A stretch of DNA of 7,120 nt from contig SKKS01000071.1 of the NCBI GenBank assembly GCA_007123625.1, positions 1 through 7,120 of the forward strand. Direction: 5' to 3'. This document shows, in pieces, positions 1 to 6,050 of this stretch (positions are counted from its first letter, which is position 1; the number at the start of each line of letters is the position of its first letter). The DNA comes from Paracoccaceae bacterium. GTDB taxonomy: Bacteria; Pseudomonadota; Alphaproteobacteria; Rhodobacterales; Rhodobacteraceae. Below the pieces are notes generated by a model. The model had not been told where the DNA came from. It was given only the letters and a program-made list of their open reading frames with translations, and did no database searches. Made by a program: the position numbers and the translations under genes.

Positions 1-1121
1 CCGACCGGGCCGGGGCCGAGGGCGCCCAAGCCGCTACGCAGCCGCCAGAGCGCGCCGCCCTGTTCCGGGTCGGCCAGCGAATTGAGGCGCAGCCGCCCGG
101 CCAGTCCGACCGTGCCCGCCGCCGGATCGGTGTCGGCCAGCAGGCCGGGCGCGCCGGGCGGCAGGGTCGGATCGGTCGCGGGGGCAGCGAAGCGGTCTTG
201 CAGATCGGCGGCCAGCCGGTCCAGACCTGCCTGCAGCTCGGGGGCCAGCCGGTCGCGGATCTCGAACCGCGCGGCCAGCGCACCCCCTGCAAGGGGGCCG
301 TCGGGTCCCGTTTCCACCGGGCGGCCATTGATCGTGAGCCCTGACAGCCAGCCCGAGGCCAGATCCTGCCCGGGGCCCACATGGGGCGACGGGGTGAAGT
401 CGATTTCGACCGCGCTGGTGTGCAGCAACACGGCGCCACCGGTACTGATCAGACGCACCGCGCCGTTGGGCCGCGGCATCTCGTGGACCGGGACGATCCG
501 GGACAGTGCGTCGATTACGCGCTGGCGTTCGTCCAGCAACCCGTTGGCATCCGCGCCCATGACAAGGGTGCGGGCGATTTCGGTGTTCAGCCGCTCGACC
601 TGTTGCAGGGCCGTGTTCAGGGCCGCAACGTCGCGCGCGATCCGGGCGTCGGCGTCGGTCCGGCTGTCCGTGATGCCGGTTTCGATCCGGCTGAAGGTGC
701 GGGCAAGGTCGCGCGCGTCCTGGGCGATCCGGGCCAGGTGCACATCGCGGTCAGGCTCAGAGGTTGCCTGGATCATGGCCGCGCCCAGCGCATCGATCCG
801 GGCGGTCAGCGCGCCGGGTGCGCCGTCGGTGCCGACCAGCGTTTCCATGTCGCGCCAGAAGGCCTGCACCTCGGACGCTGCGGCGTCCGTCGCCCCCGAC
901 AGGCGCAGTGCGGCGGTCTGGCCCGGATCGGCAAGGCGTTGCACGCCGCTCACGCGGACCCCTCCGGCCAGCCCGCCTGCCCCCATCGACGACAGACCAA
1001 GCTGCCGCGCCGCAAAGCCTTCGGTGCCGCTGTTGGCGATATTGTCGGCTACGACGGAGGCATTGCGCGCTGTGGCGCTCAGCCCGGTTCCGGCGGCGAA
1101 GAAGGCGGCATTGAGTGACAT
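1..1121 (-). CDS. flgK: Flagellar hook-associated protein FlgK (3' end beyond window)
   Basis: FlgK (HAP1) is the first of the two junction proteins placed between hook and filament; it is exported by the flagellar type III apparatus. The frame is open from the ATG at 1121 to the left edge, giving the N-terminal 373 codons; the C-terminal rod-like domain lies outside. The N-terminus carries the axial-protein signature NIANSGTEGF (residues 27-36), and the segment starting LDER at 196-199, followed by a VIDALSRIV-like stretch, is typical of FlgK. Residues of about 90-190 are rich in helix-forming heptads with many Ala, Arg and Asp, as expected for the D1 coiled coil. An AAGGA ribosome site (1134-1130) lies 8 bases before the ATG and supports this start. 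It follows flgE after a 178-base gap, the usual gene order. The family call is firm; the total length is unknown. Confidence 0.93.
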   Translation of the reverse strand, partial: MSLNAAFFAAGTGLSATARNASVVADNIANSGTEGFAARQLGLSSMGAGGLAGGVRVSGVQRLADPGQTAALRLSGATDAAASEVQAFWRDMETLVGTDGAPGALTARIDALGAAMIQATSEPDRDVHLARIAQDARDLARTFSRIETGITDSRTDADARIARDVAALNTALQQVERLNTEIARTLVMGADANGLLDERQRVIDALSRIVPVHEMPRPNGAVRLISTGGAVLLHTSAVEIDFTPSPHVGPGQDLASGWLSGLTINGRPVETGPDGPLAGGALAARFEIRDRLAPELQAGLDRLAADLQDRFAAPATDPTLPPGAPGLLADTDPAAGTVGLAGRLRLNSLADPEQGGALWRLRSGLGALGPGPV

Positions 1122-1157
1122 CGACGGAATCCTTGCGGTAAGCAGGCACGGGTGGTT

Positions 1158-1273
1158 CGGGAAACCCGGGCGAATGAAGCGGCGCGGGCGGCCCGGAGCC
1201 CGCGACCATTGACGTGGTCTGGCAACTGCCGCCCGCAGGCGTGCCGCATTCGGGGGCGTGGGTCAAACGCCCC
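1158..1273 (-). other. Hairpin cluster in the flgE-flgK gap
   Basis: The 178 bases between flgE and flgK hold no convincing gene. They contain three potential hairpins: 7-bp arms at 1253-1259 and 1267-1273 (GGGGCGT with ACGCCCC, 7-base loop); 7-bp arms at 1183-1189 and 1198-1204 (CGCGGGC with GCCCGCG, 8-base loop); and a small CGGG-AAA-CCCG at 1158-1168. None is followed by a T run on the minus strand, so a strong intrinsic terminator is unlikely. They may stabilise the flgE 3' end or partly attenuate readthrough into flgK. In DNA this rich in G and C, some hairpins are expected by chance. Confidence 0.4.
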
Positions 1274-1299
1274 GGGCGGCCCTGCGTCGGCGCGGCAGG

Positions 1300-2616
1300 T
1301 TACCGTTTCAGGCTGGTCGTTTCCTGCAGCATTTCGTCCACGGTCTGGATGACCTTGGCGTTCGAGGAATAGGCGCGCTGGGTCTGGATCAGCCCGGTCA
1401 GTTCTTCGCCAATGTCGGTGGCCGATTGTTGCAGCGCGTTGCCCATGATCGTGCCGGTGGGCCCGTCGCCGGCCTTCCACAGGAAGAACCCGCCGCTTTC
1501 GGCCGAGACACGATAGGCCTGGTCGCTGAGCGCCATCAGGCCGTTGGGATTGGGTACATCCACCAGCGGGACCTGGAACAGGGTGCGCACCAGCCCTTCG
1601 TCATAGATCGCCTGGATCAGCCCCTCCTCGGTCACGTTGATGCCCAGAAGCTGGCCCGCGGCAAACCCGTCCTTTTCGATCCGGTGCGGCCTGAACTGAC
1701 CGGCGGTCTGGGTCATCCCGTCGGGGTCCAGCAGGCGCCCGATTTCGAATGCGATCTCCTGGTCGTCGATGGTCAGGGCGATCGTGCCTGTATCCGGATC
1801 GAAGGCCGGGCTGGCGCCCTGGGCGGTGACATCCACCAGCCGCCCGCCATCCGCGGGTCCGTTGCCGAATTGCAGAGCATATGTGCCAAGGACCGTGCCA
1901 TTGGCGGGATCCTCGATCTGCATGGTCCAGGTATTGGTGTGTGTCAGCGGGTCGATGGTGGGCGTGAAGCCGACCTGCATGGACTGGCGCAGGCCTAAGG
2001 TATCGATGTATTCCAGCGTCAGCTCGTGGCCCGTGCCCGGCGCATCGGGCAGGGTGCCTGTGGCAGGCAGGTTGAGCCCGAGCGACACCTGCGATGTCGC
2101 CTGTGGCGCTTGCTGCGCATTGACCAGCCGCACCGGCACCAGCCCGTCGGCGCTGTTGCGGTTGGCCGGCGCGACAGTGCCGTCCGCGGATGCGGGCCAG
2201 CCAAGCAGCGTAAGCCCCGCGTCATTGCGCAGGTAGCCATCTGCATCGAACCGGAACGACCCGGTCGGCGTCAGCATGAAGGGCATCGCATCGCCCCCGT
2301 TCCGGGCGCCCAGGCTGGTTGTAACCGGCAAGAACCCGCGCCCGTTGACGGCCAGATCGGTGGCGTTCTGTGTGCTGACGATCTGGCCGCCCTGATCGAC
2401 CAGGCGCGTGGTGATCGTGCGCACGCCGCCCGCAGCGTAGCTGCCCTGATTGGCCACCGGGTCGCCCAGCACCATGGCGTGAAACCCGGTGCGCGCCCGC
2501 CGGTACCCGTGGGTGCCGGAATTCGCGATATTGTCCGAGATAGTGGCCAGTCGCGTTGCATTAGCGCTCAGCCCGGCGATCCCGGCGTTCATCGACGAAG
2601 TCATGTTCATGCTCAT
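1300..2616 (-). CDS. flgE: Flagellar hook protein FlgE
   Basis: FlgE polymerises into the hook, the flexible joint between rod and filament; it is exported without a cleaved signal peptide. The 438-residue product is close to the usual size for this family (about 400-440). The N-terminal rod-type segment carries NIANSGTHGY (residues 29-38). The C-terminus has the axial-protein helix with QRAYSSNAKVIQTVDEMLQ and ends in SLKR, a classic FlgE ending. The middle, about residues 130-330, is the less conserved exposed D1/D2 region. A further in-frame ATG at 2658 exists, but the start at 2616 is preferred: AGGA (2628-2625) lies 8 bases before it and the protein then begins directly with the conserved axial helix. 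It lies 65 bases downstream of motB and upstream of flgK, as part of one flagellar transcription unit. A CtrA-like box overlaps the motB stop and may add flgE-specific transcription. Confidence 0.95.
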   Translation of the reverse strand: MSMNMTSSMNAGIAGLSANATRLATISDNIANSGTHGYRRARTGFHAMVLGDPVANQGSYAAGGVRTITTRLVDQGGQIVSTQNATDLAVNGRGFLPVTTSLGARNGGDAMPFMLTPTGSFRFDADGYLRNDAGLTLLGWPASADGTVAPANRNSADGLVPVRLVNAQQAPQATSQVSLGLNLPATGTLPDAPGTGHELTLEYIDTLGLRQSMQVGFTPTIDPLTHTNTWTMQIEDPANGTVLGTYALQFGNGPADGGRLVDVTAQGASPAFDPDTGTIALTIDDQEIAFEIGRLLDPDGMTQTAGQFRPHRIEKDGFAAGQLLGINVTEEGLIQAIYDEGLVRTLFQVPLVDVPNPNGLMALSDQAYRVSAESGGFFLWKAGDGPTGTIMGNALQQSATDIGEELTGLIQTQRAYSSNAKVIQTVDEMLQETTSLKR

Positions 2617-2624
2617 GGGCGTTT

Positions 2625-2628
2625 TCCT
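2625..2628 (-). promoter_or_regulatory. flgE ribosome binding site
   Basis: AGGA followed by AAA, 8 bases ahead of the ATG at 2616. It decides between this start and the upstream in-frame ATG at 2658, which would put this site inside the coding sequence and add 14 residues not typical of hook proteins. Confidence 0.7.
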
Positions 2629-2670
2629 GTGCCAAGGTTCCGATTCCCGACGCAGCATCGCGCGCTACAT

Positions 2671-2685
2671 TTAAATATCCCCTAA
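2671..2685 (-). promoter_or_regulatory. CtrA-like box before flgE
   Basis: Read on the minus strand this is TTAG-N7-TTAA, seven of eight matches to the CtrA recognition sequence TTAA-N7-TTAA known from Caulobacter. It overlaps the motB stop codon and ends 54 bases before the flgE ATG. The surroundings are unusually AT-rich for this window (ATTTAAAT at 2669-2676). In Rhodobacterales CtrA is known to activate flagellar genes, so a role in flgE transcription is plausible, but this rests only on motif and position. Confidence 0.45.
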
Positions 2686-3515
2686 TTTCTCCGACCTGGC
2701 CTGTCGGTTCGCAGAAGCAGCAGCTCGATCCGGTTGTTGCGCGGCGCAATCGGGTTGCCGGTCACTGGCACGCGGTCGCCGTGCCCGGTCAGCCGCCGGA
2801 ACCGCAACGGTTCGATCCCGGCGTCCTCGAGCATCCGGTGGATGGCCCGGGGGCGGGAAACCGAGAGCGGCCAGGCGTGATCCTCGCGTTCGACAATCGC
2901 GTGTGCGCGCACATGCCCGTCAAGGGTGATCGGGTTCGACACCACGCCCAGCACGTTGCCCAGGACCCGGGCCAGCATCTGCGTGACGGGCGTAGCGGTG
3001 TCGGTTCCGGGGTCGAACAGCGGCGAATCATCCAGGTCGAACAACTCGATCTGCAACCCCGCGTCTGTCATGCGCAGCGCCATGTGCTGCATTGCGTCGG
3101 GATGGTCTGTCTCAGCGGCCAGCGTCTCGCGCAGGATGGTTTCGACCTCCTCCAGTGTCAGTTCGGATGCATTTTGCGGCTCGCCCGCCATGCCTTCCTC
3201 AAGCGGGTCTTCGCCTTGTATGCGGTCGACCACGTTCGAAAGCAGGTCACCCGCGTTGATCTCGTCCCCGCCATAAAGGCCCTCGCCCCCGGCCGAGACA
3301 CGATGCACCGGAAATGTGGGGCTGAAGTGATCCGCCAGCCCCTTGCGCTGATCGTCGGTTGTCGATCCCAGAAGCCAGAGCATCAGGAAGAAAGCCATCA
3401 TCGCCGTCACGAAATCGGCGTACGCGACCTTCCACGCACCGCCATGATGGCCGTCGCCCGCGACGATCTTGCGCCGCTTGATCACGATCGGCCTGGAGTC
3501 ATTTTGCCCCGGCAT
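2682..3515 (-). CDS. motB: Flagellar motor stator protein MotB
   Basis: MotB anchors the stator to peptidoglycan and, with MotA, forms the ion channel that powers flagellar rotation. The 277-residue product begins with a basic cytoplasmic segment, then one membrane helix at about 32-52 containing the channel aspartate in AYADFVTAMMAFF (D34). A long periplasmic linker and a C-terminal OmpA-like peptidoglycan-binding domain (about 150-270) follow. That domain has the LSVSRPRAIHRML helix, the GHGDR turn and RNNRIEL (259-265). The usual GHTD is GHVR here (200-203), a departure from the E. coli pattern. The ATG at 3515 is preferred over GTG at 3521: AGG (3525-3523) lies 7 bases before the ATG but abuts the GTG. 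It is the first gene of the leftward flagellar run; motA is not adjacent. An upstream CtrA-like box suggests cell-cycle or motility control. Confidence 0.93.
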   Translation of the reverse strand: MPGQNDSRPIVIKRRKIVAGDGHHGGAWKVAYADFVTAMMAFFLMLWLLGSTTDDQRKGLADHFSPTFPVHRVSAGGEGLYGGDEINAGDLLSNVVDRIQGEDPLEEGMAGEPQNASELTLEEVETILRETLAAETDHPDAMQHMALRMTDAGLQIELFDLDDSPLFDPGTDTATPVTQMLARVLGNVLGVVSNPITLDGHVRAHAIVEREDHAWPLSVSRPRAIHRMLEDAGIEPLRFRRLTGHGDRVPVTGNPIAPRNNRIELLLLRTDRPGRRN

Positions 3516-3522
3516 ACCCACA

Positions 3523-3525
3523 CCT
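3523..3525 (-). promoter_or_regulatory. motB ribosome binding site
   Basis: AGG within AACAGGTG, 7 bases ahead of the ATG at 3515. The alternative GTG at 3521 would leave only one base of spacing, so the ATG is favoured and the product starts MPGQ. Confidence 0.55.
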
Positions 3526-3534
3526 GTTTAGTTC

Positions 3535-3554
3535 ACCCAGGTCCGAGCCTAGGT
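3535..3554 (-). other. Imperfect hairpin in the motB leader
   Basis: ACCCAGG (3535-3541) and CCTAGGT (3548-3554) can pair over seven positions with one mismatch around a 6-base loop. It would sit in the motB leader, about 10 bases before the ribosome site, if transcription starts upstream of it. No function can be assigned. Confidence 0.25.
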
Positions 3555-3562
3555 CGCAGGGG

Positions 3563-3577
3563 TGAAGGTTCCGTTAA
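3563..3577 (-). promoter_or_regulatory. CtrA-like box before motB
   Basis: On the minus strand this reads TTAA-N7-TTCA, seven of eight matches to the CtrA box TTAA-N7-TTAA, and its first half is the extended TTAAC. It ends 47 bases before the motB ATG, almost the same spacing as the box before flgE. I see no strong -10 hexamer at the expected distance; TAGGCT (3551-3546) is only a weak candidate. An activator-dependent promoter would be compatible with that. Confidence 0.5.
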
Positions 3578-3604
3578 GCGCCGCGTGCGCCTCAGGATGG
3601 TCAC

Positions 3605-3658
3605 AATTGCGCCAGATGCGCCCCGTTTGCCCCGTATGGCGCAACGATCTGCGCAATT
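3605..3658. repeat. Nested inverted repeat between motB and the transglycosylase
   Basis: AATTGCGCCAGAT (3605-3617) faces ATCTGCGCAATT (3647-3658), an inverted repeat with one extra base in the left arm. Inside it TTGCGCCA (3607-3614) also faces TGGCGCAA (3637-3644) perfectly. The core TTGCGC thus occurs three times, once on plus and twice on minus. Lying between divergent genes and upstream of the predicted plus-strand promoter, it could be an operator for a dimeric regulator. A cruciform or a remnant terminator are alternatives. Confidence 0.5.
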
Positions 3659-3679
3659 CGCGTTTCCCGAAGGCGGATT

Positions 3680-3709
3680 TTGCGGTAGTATCCAGTCAAA
3701 ACAAATAAT
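3680..3709 (+). promoter_or_regulatory. Candidate promoter for the transglycosylase gene
   Basis: TTGCGG (3680-3685) and AATAAT (3704-3709) are separated by 18 bases and resemble housekeeping -35 and -10 elements (3 of 6 and 5 of 6 matches). The predicted start of transcription near 3716 leaves a very short leader before the coding region. The -10 part lies in one of the few AT-rich patches of the window. A weak prediction. Confidence 0.35.
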
Positions 3710-3732
3710 CGGGCAGCAAGGCAGTAACATTG

Positions 3733-4320
3733 ATGCGCATGATCATTCGCTTCGCCATTGTGGCGGCGCTTCTGGCAGCCTGTGGCGGCAGGCAGGATTT
3801 CAGCGCCCCGCGCAACGCCAACGACGCCTGTGCGTTGATTGCCGAGCGGCCCGCGTACCTGCAGGCCACCCGCGCGGCAGAACGCCGCTGGGGCGTCCCG
3901 GTGCCGGTGCAACTGGCAATCATCCACGCCGAAAGCAGCTTCATCGGCGATGCACGCACGCCGGTCCGGTACACGCTGGGGGTGATCCCGATGGGGCGGC
4001 AATCCTCGGCCTATGGCTACAGCCAGGCGCTGGACGGCACCTGGGAGGAGTATCTCCAGGAAACCGGCAACCGCCGCGCGCGGCGCGAGAACATCCATGA
4101 CGCCACCGACTTCATCGGCTGGTATTCCACGAAATCGCGCGAACGCAACGGCATCGCGCTGAACGATGCGCGCAACCTGTATCTGGCGTATCACGAAGGG
4201 CACGCGGGCTTTCGGCGCCAAAGTTACAATTCGAAGCCGTGGCTTCTGGGCGTTGCGCAGCGGGTGGAGACGCGAGCGATCATGTATGACACGCAACTGC
4301 GCCGCTGCGGGCGCCGCTAG
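3733..4320 (+). CDS. Lipoprotein with lytic transglycosylase (SLT-type) motifs
   Basis: Probably a periplasmic, membrane-anchored enzyme that cleaves glycan strands of peptidoglycan. The 195-residue product starts with a short lipoprotein signal ending in the lipobox LAAC, with C17 as the lipidated residue. The SLT pattern follows in order: AIIHAESSF with the likely catalytic E67, AYGYSQ (93-98) in place of the more usual GLMQ block, and LAYHEGHAGF (151-160) corresponding to the AYN-G block. The product is short, so the catalytic domain fills nearly the whole mature protein. The start is uncertain: AAGG (3718-3721) is 11 bases from the ATG at 3733 and 8 from a TTG at 3730; the ATG at 3739 is also possible. 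It is divergent from motB, which hints at a link to flagellar or envelope assembly; this is inference. No gene symbol can be given with confidence. Confidence 0.82.
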   Translation: MRMIIRFAIVAALLAACGGRQDFSAPRNANDACALIAERPAYLQATRAAERRWGVPVPVQLAIIHAESSFIGDARTPVRYTLGVIPMGRQSSAYGYSQALDGTWEEYLQETGNRRARRENIHDATDFIGWYSTKSRERNGIALNDARNLYLAYHEGHAGFRRQSYNSKPWLLGVAQRVETRAIMYDTQLRRCGRR

Positions 4321-4351
4321 CGCGGTTCGCCTGTCACCTGCCCTCCTTCCT

Positions 4352-4374
4352 GCGCGGTGCCCTTTGCACCGTGC
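4352..4374. terminator. Strong hairpin between convergent genes
   Basis: GCGCGGTGC (4352-4360) and GCACCGTGC (4366-4374) form a 9-bp stem with one G-T wobble and a 5-base loop (CCTTT). It lies 31 bases after the stop of the plus-strand transglycosylase gene and about 100 bases beyond the ligase stop on the other strand. No T run follows on either strand, so it may act in 3' end protection or with Rho rather than as a classic intrinsic terminator. Confidence 0.45.
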
Positions 4375-4430
4375 AGCGCCCGCGAGGCGTGCGGAGTGGG
4401 TGGGTGGGCACGGCCCGCGGGCGCTTCTTT
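4375..4430 (+). terminator. Possible terminator after the transglycosylase gene
   Basis: AGCGCCCGCG (4375-4384) and CGCGGGCGCT (4416-4425) form a perfect 10-bp stem, followed by a T-rich tail (TTCTTT, 4425-4430) on the plus strand. The 31-base loop is longer than usual for an intrinsic terminator. The right arm is also part of a self-palindrome, GCCCGCGGGC (4413-4422). Confidence 0.4.
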
Positions 4431-4475
4431 CGAATGCAACCTGACTGTCGCCGACCTGGGTGGATGCAGGGTGCC

Positions 4476-6050
4476 TCAGCCGCCATCCGGCGGTAATCGC
4501 GCGCGCAGCATGTCCAGCTGGTCAGCCTGCTCCGCGGGCTTGTCGTCTCGGATCCGGGCAATGCGCGGAAATCGCATGGCCACGCCGGACTTGTGGCGCG
4601 GCGACCGGTTCAGCCCCTCGAACGCGATTTCCAGTACCTTGAGCGGCGCCACCGCGCGCACGGGTCCGAACCGGTCGGTGGTGTTGTCGCGCACAAACCG
4701 GTCGAGGGCGCGCAACTCGGCATCGGTAAAACCGAAATAGGCCTTGCCCACGGGCACCAGCGCATCACCGTCCCATAGCCCGAAGGTGAAATCCGAATAG
4801 TACCCCGACCGTTTGCCATGCCCGCGCTGGGCGTACATCAGCACCGCGTCCACGGTCATCGGATCGCGTTTCCACTTGAACCAATGCCCCTTGATCCGCC
4901 CGGCCAGATAGGGGCTGGCGCGGCGCTTGAGCATCAATCCCTCGATCACCGGCTCTGGCGGTGCGGCGCGCAGGGCGGCCAGTTGTTCCCAGCTTTCGAA
5001 TGCCAGCAGCGGCGACAGGTCGATGCGGTCGTCCCCCAGTCCCGCCACGGCTGCCTCCAGTGCCGCGCGGCGGGTATCAAAAGGCGCATCGCGCAGGTCG
5101 CGCCCTTCCCACACCATCAGGTCATAGGCACGCAGCGCGGCCGGCAGCCGGGCCAGCATCGCCGCCCCGACCCGCTTGCGGTTCAGGCGCTTCTGCAGGT
5201 CCGAGAACGGGGCCACCTGCGCCCCCTTCCGGATCAGCAATTCGCCGTCGATCACGCCGTCGAAGTTCAGACGCTCAACAACATCCGGGAATCCCGTGCT
5301 GATGTCCTGTCCGGTGCGGGTATAAAGGCGGCGCACCCCGCCTTCGACCACGGCCTGCACGCGCACGCCGTCCCACTTCCATTCGGCGGCGAAATCGGCA
5401 GGGTCCAGCGCGCGCTGGTCCATGTCGTCGAAGGATGTGGCCAGCATCACCGGGCGCAGGCTGGCGCGGGCGGGTTCGGGGCGCGGGCCGCCGCTGGCCC
5501 AGTCGAAAAGCGCGGCATGGGGCGGGGTCAGGCCATGCCACAGCTCTTCGATCGCGGCGATATCAACACCGATGAATTCGGCCAGCGCGACCCGCGCCAG
5601 CCGCCCCGACACCCCCACGCGCAAGCCCCCGGTGGCAAGTTTGAGATAGGCATAGCGCTCGGACGGTCCCAGCGTATCCAGCCGCCCCGCCACCAGCGCG
5701 GGCAGCTCGGCGCGGCCCGCGCGCTGCAACTCCGCCAGCAGCGCCGATAGCGGCGGCGGCTCTGAGGGGGGCGACACGGTGTCGGGCCAGGCCAGCGCGA
5801 TGGTCTCGGCCAGGTCACCGACATAGTCATAGGACAGTGCGAACAGCTCGGCGTCCATCCGCTCGGCGGCTAACGCACGCAGAAGCGACGGCGTGACCTG
5901 CCGCAATTCCAGATCCCCGGTCAGTGCTGCCAGCGCATAGCCCCGGTCCGGGTCCGGTGTGGTGGCGAAGTAGTGCACAAGCTGCGCCTGCTTCACCCCG
6001 CGACGCGGGGTAAAGGCCAACCGCTCCAGCAATGTGGCGAACCGGCGCAT
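4476..6050 (-). CDS. ATP-dependent DNA ligase (ligase-associated damage response family)
   Basis: Seals nicks in DNA through an enzyme-AMP intermediate; it is a repair enzyme distinct from the essential NAD-dependent LigA. The 524-residue product has an N-terminal DNA-binding domain (about 1-190), the adenylation domain with motif I KWDGVR (nucleophile K225), motif III DGELL (268-272), motif IV EGLMLKR (E370, K375) and motif V WFKWKRDP (K392, K394). A C-terminal OB domain ends with RFPRIARIRDDK. Length and architecture match the bacterial family typified by Pseudomonas putida PP_1105. The ATG at 6050 overlaps the exonuclease stop by one base (TGATG) and has no evident ribosome site, so translation is probably coupled. 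The frame stays open upstream to 6683, but that segment is arginine-rich out-of-frame readthrough of the exonuclease. There are no LigD-type polymerase or nuclease domains. The helicase and PdeM that often accompany it are not downstream. Confidence 0.93.
   Translation of the reverse strand: MRRFATLLERLAFTPRRGVKQAQLVHYFATTPDPDRGYALAALTGDLELRQVTPSLLRALAAERMDAELFALSYDYVGDLAETIALAWPDTVSPPSEPPPLSALLAELQRAGRAELPALVAGRLDTLGPSERYAYLKLATGGLRVGVSGRLARVALAEFIGVDIAAIEELWHGLTPPHAALFDWASGGPRPEPARASLRPVMLATSFDDMDQRALDPADFAAEWKWDGVRVQAVVEGGVRRLYTRTGQDISTGFPDVVERLNFDGVIDGELLIRKGAQVAPFSDLQKRLNRKRVGAAMLARLPAALRAYDLMVWEGRDLRDAPFDTRRAALEAAVAGLGDDRIDLSPLLAFESWEQLAALRAAPPEPVIEGLMLKRRASPYLAGRIKGHWFKWKRDPMTVDAVLMYAQRGHGKRSGYYSDFTFGLWDGDALVPVGKAYFGFTDAELRALDRFVRDNTTDRFGPVRAVAPLKVLEIAFEGLNRSPRHKSGVAMRFPRIARIRDDKPAEQADQLDMLRARLPPDGG

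Noticed and set aside
82..1212. 376-codon open frame on the plus strand opposite flgK
   Set aside because: It lies antisense to a clear FlgK gene. Its Arg/Ser/Ala-rich product has no recognisable motif, as expected from the complementary frame of GC-rich coding DNA.
757..1266. Minus-strand 169-codon open frame covering the flgE-flgK gap
   Set aside because: Most of it overlaps flgK in another frame, the product is Arg-rich without motifs, and it has no clear ribosome site; I see no real small gene in the gap.
2617..2640. Possible sigma-54 promoter (TGGCAC before flgE)
   Set aside because: TGGCAC is present, but the TTGC element at the required spacing is missing (AACGC instead), and the site would sit on top of the ribosome binding site.
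2617..2658. Longer FlgE starting at the ATG at 2658
   Set aside because: The ribosome site at 2628-2625 serves the ATG at 2616, and the added residues are not part of the conserved axial N-terminus.
2781..4100. 439-codon plus-strand open frame spanning motB, the intergenic region and part of the transglycosylase gene
   Set aside because: It is antisense to motB and out of frame with the lipoprotein gene, with no coherent domain; both overlapped genes have strong family motifs.
4818..5750. 310-codon plus-strand open frame opposite the ligase
   Set aside because: Antisense to conserved ligase motifs and of low-complexity His/Gln/Arg/Gly-rich composition; a complement artefact.
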